A stretch of DNA of 20,964 nucleotides from Comamonadaceae bacterium (GCA_947374535.1 CANCCJ010000040.1:1-20964); one strand, 5' to 3'. Numbered from the stretch's first letter, positions 1 to 9,904 are shown. The notes: generated from the sequence alone by a model not told the origin. Numbers and translations are program-made.

Positions 1-1
1 C

Positions 2-361
2 TTGATTGACGTGATGTTGGTGCTGTTGATCATGTTGATCATCACCATCCCTGCGCAATTGCATACCGTCAATTTGGACATGCCCGTGTCCAAGGCGCCC
101 ACCAAGAAGATTGATCCTGTGGTGATCAAAATTGATGTAGATGCGAACAGTGTGATTAACTGGAATGGCAAACCTTTGGCATCGCGTGCAGAGTTGGAGC
201 TCAAGCTGCAAGAAGCAACCAAGATGGAGCCACAACCCGAGTTGCATTTGCGCTCACACGCCAAGGCTAAATATGAAGCCGTGGCTGCGGTGATGGCCAA
301 TGCGCAACGATTGGGTTTGAACAAGCTCGGCATCGTGGGCTCCGAGCAGTTTGTGAATTAA
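2..361 (+). CDS. exbD: ExbD/TolR-family biopolymer transport protein, 5' end missing
   Basis: ExbD is an inner-membrane protein that works with ExbB and TonB to couple the proton gradient to outer-membrane transport. The visible part opens inside the single membrane helix, with the family hallmark Asp (IDVMLVLLIMLIITIPAQL, residues 2-20) that carries protons. It continues into a periplasmic domain with the usual beta-strand pattern (NSVINWNGKPLASRAELELK) and a C-terminal segment of the AVMANAQRLGLNKLGIVGSEQ type. About 120 codons are present and the family is usually 130-145 residues, so roughly 20 N-terminal residues lie upstream of the window. The first Met-like codon here is a TTG inside the helix and is not the real start. 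A strong terminator follows the stop. The next gene encodes a secreted TPR protein, which is often found beside TonB-ExbB-ExbD genes. TolR is the alternative; the short hydrophilic domain fits ExbD better. Confidence 0.9.
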   Translation: MIDVMLVLLIMLIITIPAQLHTVNLDMPVSKAPTKKIDPVVIKIDVDANSVINWNGKPLASRAELELKLQEATKMEPQPELHLRSHAKAKYEAVAAVMANAQRLGLNKLGIVGSEQFVN

Positions 362-394
362 TTTCTTCAAGGTTTCTTTAAGAGGGAACCCTTT

Positions 395-424
395 GCCCCT
401 TCTCTCACGAGAAGGGGCTTTTTT
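395..424 (+). terminator. Rho-independent terminator after exbD
   Basis: A perfect 10-bp stem (GCCCCTTCTC paired with GAGAAGGGGC) with a TCAC loop is followed directly by six T. It lies 34 bases after the exbD stop and 18 bases before the next start codon, so the TPR gene would need read-through or a promoter very close to its start. Confidence 0.92.
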
Positions 425-441
425 ACAGTAGGAGCAGCAAG

Positions 442-1605
442 ATGACAGCCTGGAAAAAAATCTTTGCATTGAGTGTGCTGGGCGTGGCGTTGAGCAGTGT
501 GGCCCAAGTTAATTTACGACCTGAGGTCGCAAAAACGTTACAAGCTGCACAAGAAGCGATTCAGTCACAACAGCCGGACACAGCACTTCAACGTGTCCAA
601 GAGTTGCGCCAAGCTGGGCACCTGACGGAGCCTGAACGCATGTTGTTAGAGCGTATTTCGGTTGTGGCTGCAATGAATGCACAAAAATTTGATCAAGCGT
701 CGGCTTCATTGGAGTTGTTGTTGCAGAGCAAAGACCTGACAGATGAAGATCGATTGACGCTGACAGAAACCATGGTCAACGTGAGCTTGCGCAACAAGGA
801 TTACGCCAAGGTAGCCTTGTGGGCTAAGCGCTATACACAAGCAGGCGGCACGAATCCTCGCGTCTATCTGGCACTGATCCAATCGCTTTCAATGCAGAAG
901 TTGCACAAAGAAGTGTTGCAAGAAATGGCCGAGCAGCAAAAGCAAGATGTCACAACAGGGCATCAACCTGGTGAAGCTGAACTCCGCGTTTATGCCTTCA
1001 GTCAAAAGCAACTGAAGGACGATGCTGGTTATGTCCGCACCTTGACACAGCTGGTTAAGCGTTTTCCCAGCAAAGACTATTGGAGCGATTTACTCAACAC
1101 CATGGGCCGTTTGCCGGGGTTCAGCCTACGCTTGCAATTGGATGTGTCACGTTTGATGGATGCCACCGCCACGCTGGATGGCGCTGAAGACTATGGTGAT
1201 ATGGCCGTCTTTGCGATGAAGGTAGGTTTGCCCTACGAGGCTTTGCGCGCACTTGAAAAAGCACCTTCACCAGCCAATGCAAAGCTGAAGTTACAGGCGC
1301 AGCAACGCGCGACAGAGGATGACCGCACATTGAAGTCTTTGAGTTTGAACTCTGAAGATGCTGGCATCTTGGTGCAGTTAGGCGATGTGATGTTGTCTAA
1401 AGGCCAATGGGACAAGGCGGCAGAGGCTTACCAAAAAGCGTTCACCAAAGGGGGGCTTAAACGTGAGGCCGAGGCGCGTTTGCATTGCGGCATTGCATTG
1501 TTTAAATTGAACCAGCCGGATCTTGCCAAAAGGATGTGGAGCACCGTGCAAGGTGACGATGCATTAAATACGTTGGCCTCACTCTGGATAAGTTTGGCTA
1601 ACTAA
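442..1605 (+). CDS. Exported tetratricopeptide-repeat protein
   Basis: This 387-residue protein starts with a typical signal peptide: KK at residues 5-6, a hydrophobic core at 7-19, and a likely signal peptidase I site after SSVA (residue 21). The mature protein is almost entirely helical. The clearest TPR-like pair is near residues 312-370 (ILVQLGDVMLSKGQWDKAAE, then a second helix pair with LHCGIALFKLNQPDLA); earlier helices at about 30-130 are looser repeats. The start is supported by AGGAG at 430-434, seven bases from the ATG. TPR proteins of this kind commonly sit beside tonB-exbB-exbD clusters, and a role as periplasmic scaffold in such an energised uptake system is an inference. No enzymatic motif is visible. 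A LacI regulator follows 21 bases downstream. Confidence 0.8.
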   Translation: MTAWKKIFALSVLGVALSSVAQVNLRPEVAKTLQAAQEAIQSQQPDTALQRVQELRQAGHLTEPERMLLERISVVAAMNAQKFDQASASLELLLQSKDLTDEDRLTLTETMVNVSLRNKDYAKVALWAKRYTQAGGTNPRVYLALIQSLSMQKLHKEVLQEMAEQQKQDVTTGHQPGEAELRVYAFSQKQLKDDAGYVRTLTQLVKRFPSKDYWSDLLNTMGRLPGFSLRLQLDVSRLMDATATLDGAEDYGDMAVFAMKVGLPYEALRALEKAPSPANAKLKLQAQQRATEDDRTLKSLSLNSEDAGILVQLGDVMLSKGQWDKAAEAYQKAFTKGGLKREAEARLHCGIALFKLNQPDLAKRMWSTVQGDDALNTLASLWISLAN

Positions 1606-1626
1606 GCGCCTATGATGTGAAGTGTT

Positions 1627-2652
1627 ATGGCAGCTTCCGATACAGAAAAAAGAAAAATCCAGATGATCGACATCGCTCGTATGGCGGGCGTGTCAACATC
1701 CACTGTTTCTCGTGCATTAAATGGCAGTTCGTTGACCAACGATGAGACGCGTCAGCGCATCATCGAATTGGCGCGTTCCTTGAACTACACGATCAATCAA
1801 AGCGCGAAAAGCTTGCGGATGGGCGACAACCGAACCATCGGTGTTGTCATTCCATACGACAAGAAAACCCGTCAACACATTTCTGACCCATTTTTCTTGG
1901 GGATGCTGGGTAGCTTGGCCGATGCCTTGACCGATCGCAATTACGATTTATTGCTCTCGCGTGTGGATGCGGATCATTTGGATGACATGGCCTCTTTGTA
2001 TGACACAGGGCGAGCCAAAGGCATCATCGTCATTGGTCAGTGGGGCCACCACGATCAACTGAATGAACTTGCTCGCCGTCACGTGCCGATGGCTGTATGG
2101 GGGGCGCAGTTGCCCCGCCAGTTGTATTGCAGCGTGGGTAGCGATAACGTGTCAGGAGGCGTATTGGCTACAGAGCACTTGCTCAGTTTGGGACGTCGTC
2201 GCATTGTCTTCATGGGTGACACAGACATGCCAGAGGCCGCTAAGCGCCACGAGGGCTATCTTCAGGCACACCAAAAGTTGGGAGTGCCGGTTGACCCGCA
2301 GCTGTACATCAAATCCCCGTTTACTGCTGAAGAGGCTCAGGCTGCCATGTATGGTTTTTTACAAGGCGGCATTGCGTTTGATGCCATTTTTGCAGCCAGC
2401 GATTTGATCGCCATCAATGCCATGGGCGTATTGAAAGGCCAAGGCATTTCGATTCCCTCGCAAGTGAGTGTGGTCGGTTATGACGACATCGATATGGCGT
2501 CGAACAGTTTTCCACCATTGACAACCATTCGCCAGCCCATCGATGTGGCAGGGGTTGTGCTCATGGACTCACTTCAAGAGGTATTGGATGGAGACGCCAG
2601 TGACTCCAAACTGCTGCCCACATCGCTGGTGGTGCGTGGCTCCACGGTGTGA
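1627..2652 (+). CDS. LacI-family transcriptional regulator
   Basis: The protein has 341 residues, the normal length for LacI/GalR regulators. The N-terminal helix-turn-helix lies at residues 13-32 (MIDIARMAGVSTSTVSRALN), followed by the hinge helix region near 48-66 (LARSLNYTINQSAKSLRMG). A periplasmic-binding-protein-like sensor domain runs from about residue 70 to the end, with family landmarks such as GIIVIGQ, VGSDNVSGG, RRIVFMGD, DAIFAASDLIAINAMGVL and the QVSVVGYDDIDMA strand-turn. It probably binds a sugar or related small molecule and controls a nearby transport locus; the effector cannot be read from sequence. It follows the TPR gene by 21 bases and its stop overlaps the region of the murI start, so it is co-transcribed with both. 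I found no convincing operator palindrome with a central CG in the adjacent gaps. Confidence 0.92.
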   Translation: MAASDTEKRKIQMIDIARMAGVSTSTVSRALNGSSLTNDETRQRIIELARSLNYTINQSAKSLRMGDNRTIGVVIPYDKKTRQHISDPFFLGMLGSLADALTDRNYDLLLSRVDADHLDDMASLYDTGRAKGIIVIGQWGHHDQLNELARRHVPMAVWGAQLPRQLYCSVGSDNVSGGVLATEHLLSLGRRRIVFMGDTDMPEAAKRHEGYLQAHQKLGVPVDPQLYIKSPFTAEEAQAAMYGFLQGGIAFDAIFAASDLIAINAMGVLKGQGISIPSQVSVVGYDDIDMASNSFPPLTTIRQPIDVAGVVLMDSLQEVLDGDASDSKLLPTSLVVRGSTV

Positions 2653-2663
2653 GGCTTGAGGTG

Positions 2664-3467
2664 ATGGATTTCTTACGTGGCTCAATCGGCGTCTTTGATT
2701 CAGGCGTTGGCGGTCTTTCCGTCTTGCGTGCCATACGCGCCGCCTTGCCGCACGAGCACTTGGTTTACGTGGCCGATTCAGGCCACGCGCCCTACGGCGA
2801 CCAAACCGAGGCTCACATCACGCAGCGCACGCTCACGGTTGGCCATTGGTTGGCAGAGCAGGGCGTCAAGGCCATCACCATTGCTTGCAACACGGCCACG
2901 GTGGTGGCTGCGAAGGCGCTGCGTGAACAAACGCATTTGCCCGTGGTGGCGATTGAACCCGCCATCAAACCTGCTGTTGCCTTGACCCGCAGCGGTGTAT
3001 TGGCGGTGTTGGCCACACGCCAAACTGTGCAAAGTGTGGCGGTGGCTAGGCTGGTGGCGTTGTACGGTGCAGACAAACGCATCTTGCTCCAAGCGTGCCC
3101 CGGGTGGGTGGAGCAGGTGGAGCGTGCCGATTTGCACAGCGCTGAAACCGAAGCTTTGCTGCGTCAGTTCATCGGCCCATTGTTAGCTCAGGGCGCAGAC
3201 ACTCTGGTCCTAGGCTGCACGCATTACCCATTTTTGCGCGACACCATCCAGCGTATAGCGGGTGAAGGGGTAACAATGTTGGATCCCGCTGAGGCGGTGG
3301 CGCGAGAGTTGACCCGCCGTTTGACCGACAGCGAAAGCTTGTCTGACTCAACCCAAAGTGGGCAAGTGCAGTTTTTCACATCGGGCGATGTGACGCAGGC
3401 GCAAGCTGCGATGTCTCATTTGTGGGACGCGCCTCTGACGGTGCAGGCCTTGCCCATAGGCCCATAG
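2664..3467 (+). CDS. murI: Glutamate racemase
   Basis: MurI interconverts L- and D-glutamate in the cytoplasm and supplies D-Glu for peptidoglycan precursors. The sequence shows the N-terminal [16 protein letters not shown] motif, the [10 protein letters not shown] motif, the first catalytic Cys in ITIACNTAT (residue 75) and the second in [11 protein letters not shown] (residue 185), all in the expected order over 267 residues. I chose ATG 2664, which gives [14 protein letters not shown] and has GAGG elements just upstream. In-frame GTG codons at 2649 and 2661 would add five or one residues. The gene begins 11 bases after the LacI-regulator stop, so translational coupling is likely. The stop codon is itself the first base-paired triplet of a strong hairpin before the next gene. 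Confidence 0.95.
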   Translation: MDFLRGSIGVFDSGVGGLSVLRAIRAALPHEHLVYVADSGHAPYGDQTEAHITQRTLTVGHWLAEQGVKAITIACNTATVVAAKALREQTHLPVVAIEPAIKPAVALTRSGVLAVLATRQTVQSVAVARLVALYGADKRILLQACPGWVEQVERADLHSAETEALLRQFIGPLLAQGADTLVLGCTHYPFLRDTIQRIAGEGVTMLDPAEAVARELTRRLTDSESLSDSTQSGQVQFFTSGDVTQAQAAMSHLWDAPLTVQALPIGP

Positions 3468-3494
3468 CCCCTAAAACCCGAAGGGAAGGGGCTA
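3465..3494 (+). promoter_or_regulatory. Stem-loop between murI and the YgiQ-type gene
   Basis: A perfect 8-bp stem, TAGCCCCT (3465-3472) with AGGGGCTA (3487-3494), encloses a second small stem, CCC-GAA-GGG. The outer stem begins with the murI TAG stop. No T tract follows, so it is not a standard intrinsic terminator. It could protect the murI mRNA 3' end or dampen expression of the downstream gene, whose ATG is 20 bases beyond. Confidence 0.5.
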
Positions 3495-3514
3495 ACCCTT
3501 ACACTTGGCGGCTC

Positions 3515-5932
3515 ATGAATGCCTACGCCGACGTCTCCCTTTTTCCCCGCAACGCCAAGCCACTGACCAGTTACCGCAAGTACTGGGCGGCCCGTTTTGG
3601 CACGGCCCCCATGCTGCCGATGAGCCGCGAGGAAATGACGCAACTCGGTTGGGACAGCTGCGACATCATCATCGTCACGGGCGACGCCTATGTAGACCAC
3701 CCGAGCTTTGGCATGTCGGTGATTGGACGCATGCTGGAGAACCAAGGTTTTCGCGTGGGCATCATTGCCCAGCCCGACTGGCAAAGTGCCGATCCGTTCA
3801 AGGCTTTGGGTAAACCGAACCTGTTTTTTGGCGTGACCGCCGGCAACATGGATTCGATGATCAACCGCTACACGGCGGACCGCAAAATCCGCAGCGACGA
3901 CGCCTACACCCCAGGCGATGTGGGCGGCAAGCGTCCCGACCGTGCCGCGCTGGTGTACAGCCAACGATGCAAAGAAGCCTTCAACGACGTGCCGATTGTG
4001 CTGGGTGGCATCGAAGGCTCGCTGCGCCGCATTGCACATTACGACTATTGGTCAGACAAAGTGCGCCGCTCCATCGTGGTGGACAGCAAATGCGATTTGC
4101 TCTTGTACGGCAACGCTGAGCGCGCCATTGTTGAAATTGCCCACCGCTTGGCCGCCAAAGAACCCGTGCAAAACATCACGGATGTGCGCGGCACCGCCTT
4201 TGTGCGCCGTGACACACCCGAAGGTTGGTTTGAGATTGACTCAACCAGCATCGATGTGCCGGGGAGGGTTGAGGCCCACGTCAACCCGTATTTGATGGTC
4301 AGCGACCAAGCCAAAGCCCAAGGTGAAACTTGCGCACGCGAAGACGAAGCCAATGCGGTGGCAGACGCTGCTAACGCCAGTCCTTTAAGCCTGATCTCAG
4401 GAGCTAAAGCCGATTCGGGCTTCACGGTTTCGCCGCTGAATTTTGTGCCTAACCCCAATTTGCCCGCACTACAAGGCAAGGGCAAACTCAAAGTGCCGCC
4501 ACGTGATCGCAGCGTCATTCGCTTGCCCGCGTATGAACAAGTCAAATCTGACCCCGTGCTTTACGCTCACGCCAACCGGGTGTTGCATTTAGAAACCAAC
4601 CCCGGCAACGCACGTGCTTTGGTGCAAGCCCACGGCGAAGGCCACACCGCACGCGATGTGTGGGTCAATCCACCGCCCATCCCGCTGACCACGGCTGAGA
4701 TGGACCATGTGTTTGACTTGCCCTACGCGCGCAGCCCACACCCAGCCTATGCAGATGAGAGCGGTGGACACGATGGCACCACCAAAATCCCAGCATGGGA
4801 AATGATTCGCTTCAGCGTCAACATCATGCGCGGCTGTTTTGGGGGGTGCACGTTTTGTTCGATCACCGAGCACGAAGGCCGCATCATTCAAAGCCGCAGC
4901 GAAGCGTCGGTCATTCGCGAGATCGAAGACATCCGAGATAAGGTGTCTGGCTTCACAGGCGTCATTTCAGACTTGGGCGGTCCCACTGCCAATATGTACC
5001 GCTTGGGTTGTAAGAGCCCAGAGATTGAGGCCGCATGCCGCAAACCCAGCTGCGTGTACCCCGGCATTTGCCAAAACTTGGGCACCAACCACACACCGCT
5101 TATCAACATTTACCGCCGTGCGCGTGCGCTCAAGGGCATCAAGAAAATTTTGATTGGCTCGGGTCTGCGTTACGACTTGGCTGTCAAGTCGCCCGAATAC
5201 GTGAAAGAGTTGGTGCAGCACCATGTGGGCGGCTACCTCAAGATTGCGCCTGAGCACACCGAGGGCGGCCCGTTGTCGAAGATGATGAAGCCCGGCATCG
5301 GCACGTATGACCGCTTCAAAACCATGTTCGACAAGTTCAGCGAAGAAGTGGGCAAGAAGCAATTCCTCGTGCCGTACTTCATCGCCGCACACCCCGGCAC
5401 CAGCGACGAAGACATGATGAACTTGGCTCTGTGGCTCAAGCGCAATGGCTTTCGCGCGGACCAAGTACAAACCTTCTACCCCAGCCCCATGGCCACGGCC
5501 ACGGCCATGTACCACTCAGGCCGCAACCCGTTGGGTCGGGTGACGCGCAGCAGCGAAACAGTCGATGTTGTGCGCGGTGAACGCCGCCGCCGCTTGCACA
5601 AAGCATTTTTGCGCTACCACGATGCGAACAACTGGCCTTTGTTGCGTGAAGCCTTGAAGTCCATGGGACGCGCCGACCTCATTGGCAATGGCAAGCAGCA
5701 TTTGATTCCTACCTTCCAGCCCTTGACCGATGGCGGCTACACCAGTGCGCGTCGCAAGAACAGCACCGTGACGCCCAAAGCAGGCATTGCGAAAGCCGGT
5801 GTGGCTAAACCCTCAATGCGCAATGAACCCACGAAGGGTCGTGTACTCACTCAGCACACAGGATTGCCACCGCGCGTCAATGGTGCTGCCAAGCCCAGCG
5901 CCAACGCTGCCAAGCGCAAACCCAACCGTTGA
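3515..5932 (+). CDS. YgiQ-family radical SAM protein
   Basis: The protein has 805 residues and resembles the YgiQ (UPF0313) family of radical SAM enzymes, whose reaction is not firmly known. The 4Fe-4S/SAM motif CxxxCxxC is present as [10 protein letters not shown] with Cys 441, 445 and 448. The N-terminal family block includes [32 protein letters not shown] and the [19 protein letters not shown] segment. C-terminal family blocks include [13 protein letters not shown] and [16 protein letters not shown]. The tail after about residue 740 is basic and low in complexity (repeats of KAG and AKP). E. coli YgiQ is about 740 residues, so the extra length comes from this tail and an insert near residues 275-330. 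The ORF is open further upstream into murI, but ATG 3515 gives the conserved N-terminus. No good Shine-Dalgarno sequence precedes it. Confidence 0.92.
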   Translation: MNAYADVSLFPRNAKPLTSYRKYWAARFGTAPMLPMSREEMTQLGWDSCDIIIVTGDAYVDHPSFGMSVIGRMLENQGFRVGIIAQPDWQSADPFKALGKPNLFFGVTAGNMDSMINRYTADRKIRSDDAYTPGDVGGKRPDRAALVYSQRCKEAFNDVPIVLGGIEGSLRRIAHYDYWSDKVRRSIVVDSKCDLLLYGNAERAIVEIAHRLAAKEPVQNITDVRGTAFVRRDTPEGWFEIDSTSIDVPGRVEAHVNPYLMVSDQAKAQGETCAREDEANAVADAANASPLSLISGAKADSGFTVSPLNFVPNPNLPALQGKGKLKVPPRDRSVIRLPAYEQVKSDPVLYAHANRVLHLETNPGNARALVQAHGEGHTARDVWVNPPPIPLTTAEMDHVFDLPYARSPHPAYADESGGHDGTTKIPAWEMIRFSVNIMRGCFGGCTFCSITEHEGRIIQSRSEASVIREIEDIRDKVSGFTGVISDLGGPTANMYRLGCKSPEIEAACRKPSCVYPGICQNLGTNHTPLINIYRRARALKGIKKILIGSGLRYDLAVKSPEYVKELVQHHVGGYLKIAPEHTEGGPLSKMMKPGIGTYDRFKTMFDKFSEEVGKKQFLVPYFIAAHPGTSDEDMMNLALWLKRNGFRADQVQTFYPSPMATATAMYHSGRNPLGRVTRSSETVDVVRGERRRRLHKAFLRYHDANNWPLLREALKSMGRADLIGNGKQHLIPTFQPLTDGGYTSARRKNSTVTPKAGIAKAGVAKPSMRNEPTKGRVLTQHTGLPPRVNGAAKPSANAAKRKPNR

Positions 5933-5936
5933 TGAG

Positions 5937-5970
5937 AAAAGGCTGAGCGAGAACCGCTCAGCTTAATTTG
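5937..5970. terminator. Shared hairpin terminator between the convergent YgiQ-type gene and smpB
   Basis: An 8-bp perfect stem (GCTGAGCG at 5942-5949, CGCTCAGC at 5955-5962) with an AGAAC loop sits between two convergent genes. On the minus strand it is followed by CTTTTC, and on the plus strand by TTAATTT, so it can act in both directions, more convincingly for smpB. Confidence 0.7.
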
Positions 5971-5973
5971 TGC

Positions 5974-6450
5974 TCAACGCGAGCGCGACTTCATCGCCCG
6001 CTCCACCTCGCGCTTGCCTTCGCGGTCTTTGATGGTGTCGCGTTTGTCATGCTCAGCTTTGCCTTTGGCCAGAGCGATTTCGCACTTGATCTTGCCGTTC
6101 TTCCAGTGCAAGTTGATGGGCACCAGCGTGTTGCCTTTTTGTTCGACCTTGGCGATGAGACGTTTGATTTCGTCTTTCTTGAGCAGCAGCTTCTTTGTGC
6201 GCACGTTGTCAGGATTGACGTGGCTGGACGCGGTGTGTAGCGGGTTGATTTGGCAGCCGATGAGGTACAGCTCCCCATTGCGAATCACCACATAGCCGTC
6301 GGTGAGTTGCACTTTGCCTTCTCGGGCGGATTTAACCTCCCAGCCTTCCAGCACCATGCCGGCCTCGAACTTTTCTTCGAAGAAATAGTTGTACGCCGCT
6401 TTTTTGTTGTCAGCGATGCGCGAGGAAGTTGCAGGTTTTTTGGTGGCCAT
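5974..6450 (-). CDS. smpB: SsrA-binding protein SmpB
   Basis: SmpB binds tmRNA (SsrA) and brings it to stalled ribosomes for trans-translation. The 158-residue product matches the family length. Visible landmarks are the N-terminal [20 protein letters not shown] strand, [14 protein letters not shown], the [12 protein letters not shown] segment, [12 protein letters not shown], the central [26 protein letters not shown] block, and the basic C-terminal tail [20 protein letters not shown], which inserts into the mRNA channel. It is transcribed divergently from ratA with 46 bases between start codons, an arrangement also known in E. coli (smpB with ratA/ratB). No Shine-Dalgarno sequence is evident before the ATG. 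Confidence 0.97.
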   Translation of the reverse strand: MATKKPATSSRIADNKKAAYNYFFEEKFEAGMVLEGWEVKSAREGKVQLTDGYVVIRNGELYLIGCQINPLHTASSHVNPDNVRTKKLLLKKDEIKRLIAKVEQKGNTLVPINLHWKNGKIKCEIALAKGKAEHDKRDTIKDREGKREVERAMKSRSR

Positions 6451-6478
6451 TGAGTGGGTGTGGGACGGAAGAGCTTCT

Positions 6479-6484
6479 TACAAT
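6479..6484 (+). promoter_or_regulatory. Candidate -10 element for ratA
   Basis: TACAAT matches the sigma-70 -10 consensus at five of six positions and ends 12 bases before the ratA ATG, predicting a leader of only about five bases. The best upstream -35-like hexamer (TTGAGT, 6450-6455) is 23 bases away, which is too far, so the promoter assignment rests on the -10 alone. Confidence 0.4.
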
Positions 6485-6496
6485 GTGGACCATTCT

Positions 6497-6949
6497 ATGA
6501 AAAACGTTCACAAGTCCGTTCTTATCTGGTTCAGCGCTGAAGAAATGTTTGCGCTGGTCACCGATGTGGCCCGTTATCCCGAGTTTTTACCTTGGTGTGA
6601 CCGTGCAGCTGTACTCGAAACCCACGCCGATGGCGCGACCGCCCAAGTGGGCATGACTTTTGGGGGCTTTCACAAAAGCTTCACCACGCGCAACGTGCAC
6701 ATTGAAGGCCGGCAAGTCAAGCTTGAGCTGGTCGATGGTCCGTTCAAGCACCTTGATGGCACTTGGGACTTTCACCCTCTGCTCGACCCCAATACCCAAG
6801 AGCCCCAGCGCGCTTGCCGTATTGAGCTGACCTTGAACTACGCGTTTGACAGCATGTTTGGCGCTTTGGTCGGTCCCGTGTTCGACAAAATCGCTGCCAC
6901 CTTGGTGGACGCCTTTGTCAAGCGCGCAGAGCAGGTGTACGTCGCGTGA
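6497..6949 (+). CDS. ratA: RatA / Coq10-like START-domain protein
   Basis: The 150-residue protein is a small START/polyketide-cyclase-fold protein. Family landmarks are the N-terminal KNVHKSVLIWFSAEEMFALV, the DVARYPEFLPWCD motif, and the C-terminal helix GPVFDKIAATLVDAFVKRAE. Relatives are called RatA (reported in E. coli as a toxin that blocks 70S assembly) or Coq10-like (a quinone-binding chaperone for respiration); the second view fits its wide conservation and pairing with rnfH. The ORF is open upstream, but ATG 6497 gives the standard N-terminus; the longer version would overlap the smpB start. The stop overlaps the next start in GTGA, so translation is coupled. No Shine-Dalgarno sequence is visible. 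Confidence 0.93.
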   Translation: MKNVHKSVLIWFSAEEMFALVTDVARYPEFLPWCDRAAVLETHADGATAQVGMTFGGFHKSFTTRNVHIEGRQVKLELVDGPFKHLDGTWDFHPLLDPNTQEPQRACRIELTLNYAFDSMFGALVGPVFDKIAATLVDAFVKRAEQVYVA

Positions 6950-7305
6950 GCGCGCACGGCACACCCATCAGCATCACCCTGATGTATTCACCCGCACCAC
7001 GCGTGGTGAATGAGCGCGTCTTGCAATTCAGCGCTGGCGTGACAGTGATGCAAGCCTTGCAACAAAGCGGCTTGCTGGCCGAGTGCCCCGAAATCAACTT
7101 GAGCCAACCCGAAGCTTTCACGGTATGCATTTGGGGGCGCAAGACCAGCCCTGACCATGTGCTGCGCGATTTAGACCGTATCGAAATTTGTCGCCCACTC
7201 ACCGTTGACCCCAAAGTGGCGAGGCGTGAGCGTTTCCAAAAACAAGGCACCAGCCGCGCAGGCTTGTTCTCTAAGCGCCGTGATGGCGCTAAACCCGGTT
7301 ACTGA
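6946..7305 (+). CDS. rnfH: RnfH/RatB ubiquitin-like protein
   Basis: This 119-residue protein belongs to the RnfH (UPF0125, RatB) family, which has a beta-grasp, ubiquitin-like fold. The landmarks are ITLMYSPAPRVVNERVLQF, the helix VTVMQALQQSGLL, the family segment FTVCIWGRKTSPDHVLRD, and the closing RIEICRPLTVDPKVARRERF, followed by a basic tail. It starts with GTG and overlaps the ratA stop by four bases; pairing with ratA is conserved in many proteobacteria. The molecular role is not established. The name comes from association with rnf electron-transport genes in some species. Confidence 0.92.
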   Translation: MSAHGTPISITLMYSPAPRVVNERVLQFSAGVTVMQALQQSGLLAECPEINLSQPEAFTVCIWGRKTSPDHVLRDLDRIEICRPLTVDPKVARRERFQKQGTSRAGLFSKRRDGAKPGY

Positions 7306-7307
7306 AC

Positions 7308-8327
7308 ATGACACAACTCCTTTGGCCCACCTGCGGCTATTCGCTGCTGACGCACAACGAGGCAGGCCATTTGGTCGTGACCGACGACTTTTTGCGTTTT
7401 TTACTGGAGCGCCCCGAGCTCGCCCCCATAGCCACCTCGTGCGCCGCAGAAGTGGCTTTGCATCACAGTTTGGTGGAGCAACCGCGTCGTGACGTATCGC
7501 TCCAGCAACTGGCGCAGTTAGAAGACAAAGATGCAGCCGACAACTACGCCGTGTGGCTGCGTTTTCGCCAGCGCATCACGTCTCTGCCGACGCTCGAAGC
7601 CAGCTACCTTGCCTTGTTCAAAGGCGAGGGCGTGGACGTACCGCCACTGTTGGTGCAACACATCACCCACATCTTGTTGCGTCATGTGTTGGGCGAAGCA
7701 CCCACGGCCATCCAAGCACGTGCAGCCGAGATGCTGATGCACACGCAAAAAATCACCGTGCTCGAAGACGGCGCAGTGATGGCGGCCGACGACGAAACGG
7801 TGGAGCGTCACGCCACACAGAGTGGCTTTGGCTCGATTGGTGAATTACTCAAGCAAGGCGGCATCAAGCTGCGCAGTGTTGACTTGGATGTGCTCAACGA
7901 AGACAACCAAGACGCTTATTGGCCCCGTAGCGAGAGTTTTGATTGGGTCGTGAGCCTCAACCGTGGGCAGCCCGCGTTGAACGCGCTGTGCGAGGTGATG
8001 GCCAAGTGGGTGCAACACTTTTTAGGCGTCCAGGTGCGCATCCAAACCGAACGCGAAATCAACGACGACCATTGGGTGTGGCATGTGGGCCTAGACGCCC
8101 AAGCCAGCAGCACGCTGAATGACCTCTACCAGGGCAAAGACGTTGATGCTGAGCGCATGGAGCGCTTGCTGTGCTTGTTCAAATTGGAGTTCGTCGAACC
8201 CAACGACATGCTCGCAGAGGTACGCGGCAAGCCTGTGTATTTAGCGATGGCCGTGGATGACAGTCAGCGGCTCAAATTGAAGCCGCAAAATTTGCTGTTG
8301 AATTTGCCGTTGGCCAAGAGGTCTTGA
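7308..8327 (+). CDS. DUF6352-type protein of unknown function
   Basis: The 339-residue protein resembles, from memory of the family, the DUF6352 proteins of Burkholderiales. Recognised blocks are WPTCGYSLLTHNEAGHLVVT with DDFLRFLLERPEL near the N-terminus, the central THILLRHVLGEAPTAIQARAAEM, SGFGSIGELL, VQHFLGVQVRIQTEREIND followed by WVWHVGLDAQAS, and the C-terminal LKPQNLLLNLPLA. It is soluble, with no signal peptide or membrane helix. It has no catalytic motif I can name. It begins two bases after the rnfH stop, so it is very likely the third gene of a ratA-rnfH operon, but this adjacency does not define its job. The 107-base gap to guaB follows without a clear terminator. Confidence 0.75.
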   Translation: MTQLLWPTCGYSLLTHNEAGHLVVTDDFLRFLLERPELAPIATSCAAEVALHHSLVEQPRRDVSLQQLAQLEDKDAADNYAVWLRFRQRITSLPTLEASYLALFKGEGVDVPPLLVQHITHILLRHVLGEAPTAIQARAAEMLMHTQKITVLEDGAVMAADDETVERHATQSGFGSIGELLKQGGIKLRSVDLDVLNEDNQDAYWPRSESFDWVVSLNRGQPALNALCEVMAKWVQHFLGVQVRIQTEREINDDHWVWHVGLDAQASSTLNDLYQGKDVDAERMERLLCLFKLEFVEPNDMLAEVRGKPVYLAMAVDDSQRLKLKPQNLLLNLPLAKRS

Positions 8328-8410
8328 ATTTATGTAAGTTTTGCCTCAGCCTTGCGCAGTTATGCAATGACAGTAGCGCTGTATACAAGCTTTTCAAAAC
8401 CGATGCGTAA

Positions 8411-9904
<1,494 letters not shown>

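Noticed and set aside
2649..2663. GTG 2649 as the murI start
   Set aside because: It would add five residues with no family similarity and overlap the regulator stop. ATG 2664 gives a normal N-terminus with GAGG upstream.
4967..5515. Minus-strand open frame of 182 codons inside the YgiQ-type gene, plus a similar one at 3416-4039
   Set aside because: Both are opposite conserved radical SAM family sequence, have unnatural Val/Ala/His-rich composition and lack start signals.
6497..7305. ratA-rnfH (ratA-ratB) as an active type II toxin-antitoxin system
   Set aside because: Although RatA was described as a toxin in E. coli, the family is widely conserved and Coq10-like, and RnfH does not look like an antitoxin. 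The operon with smpB nearby is a common core arrangement, not a mobile TA module.
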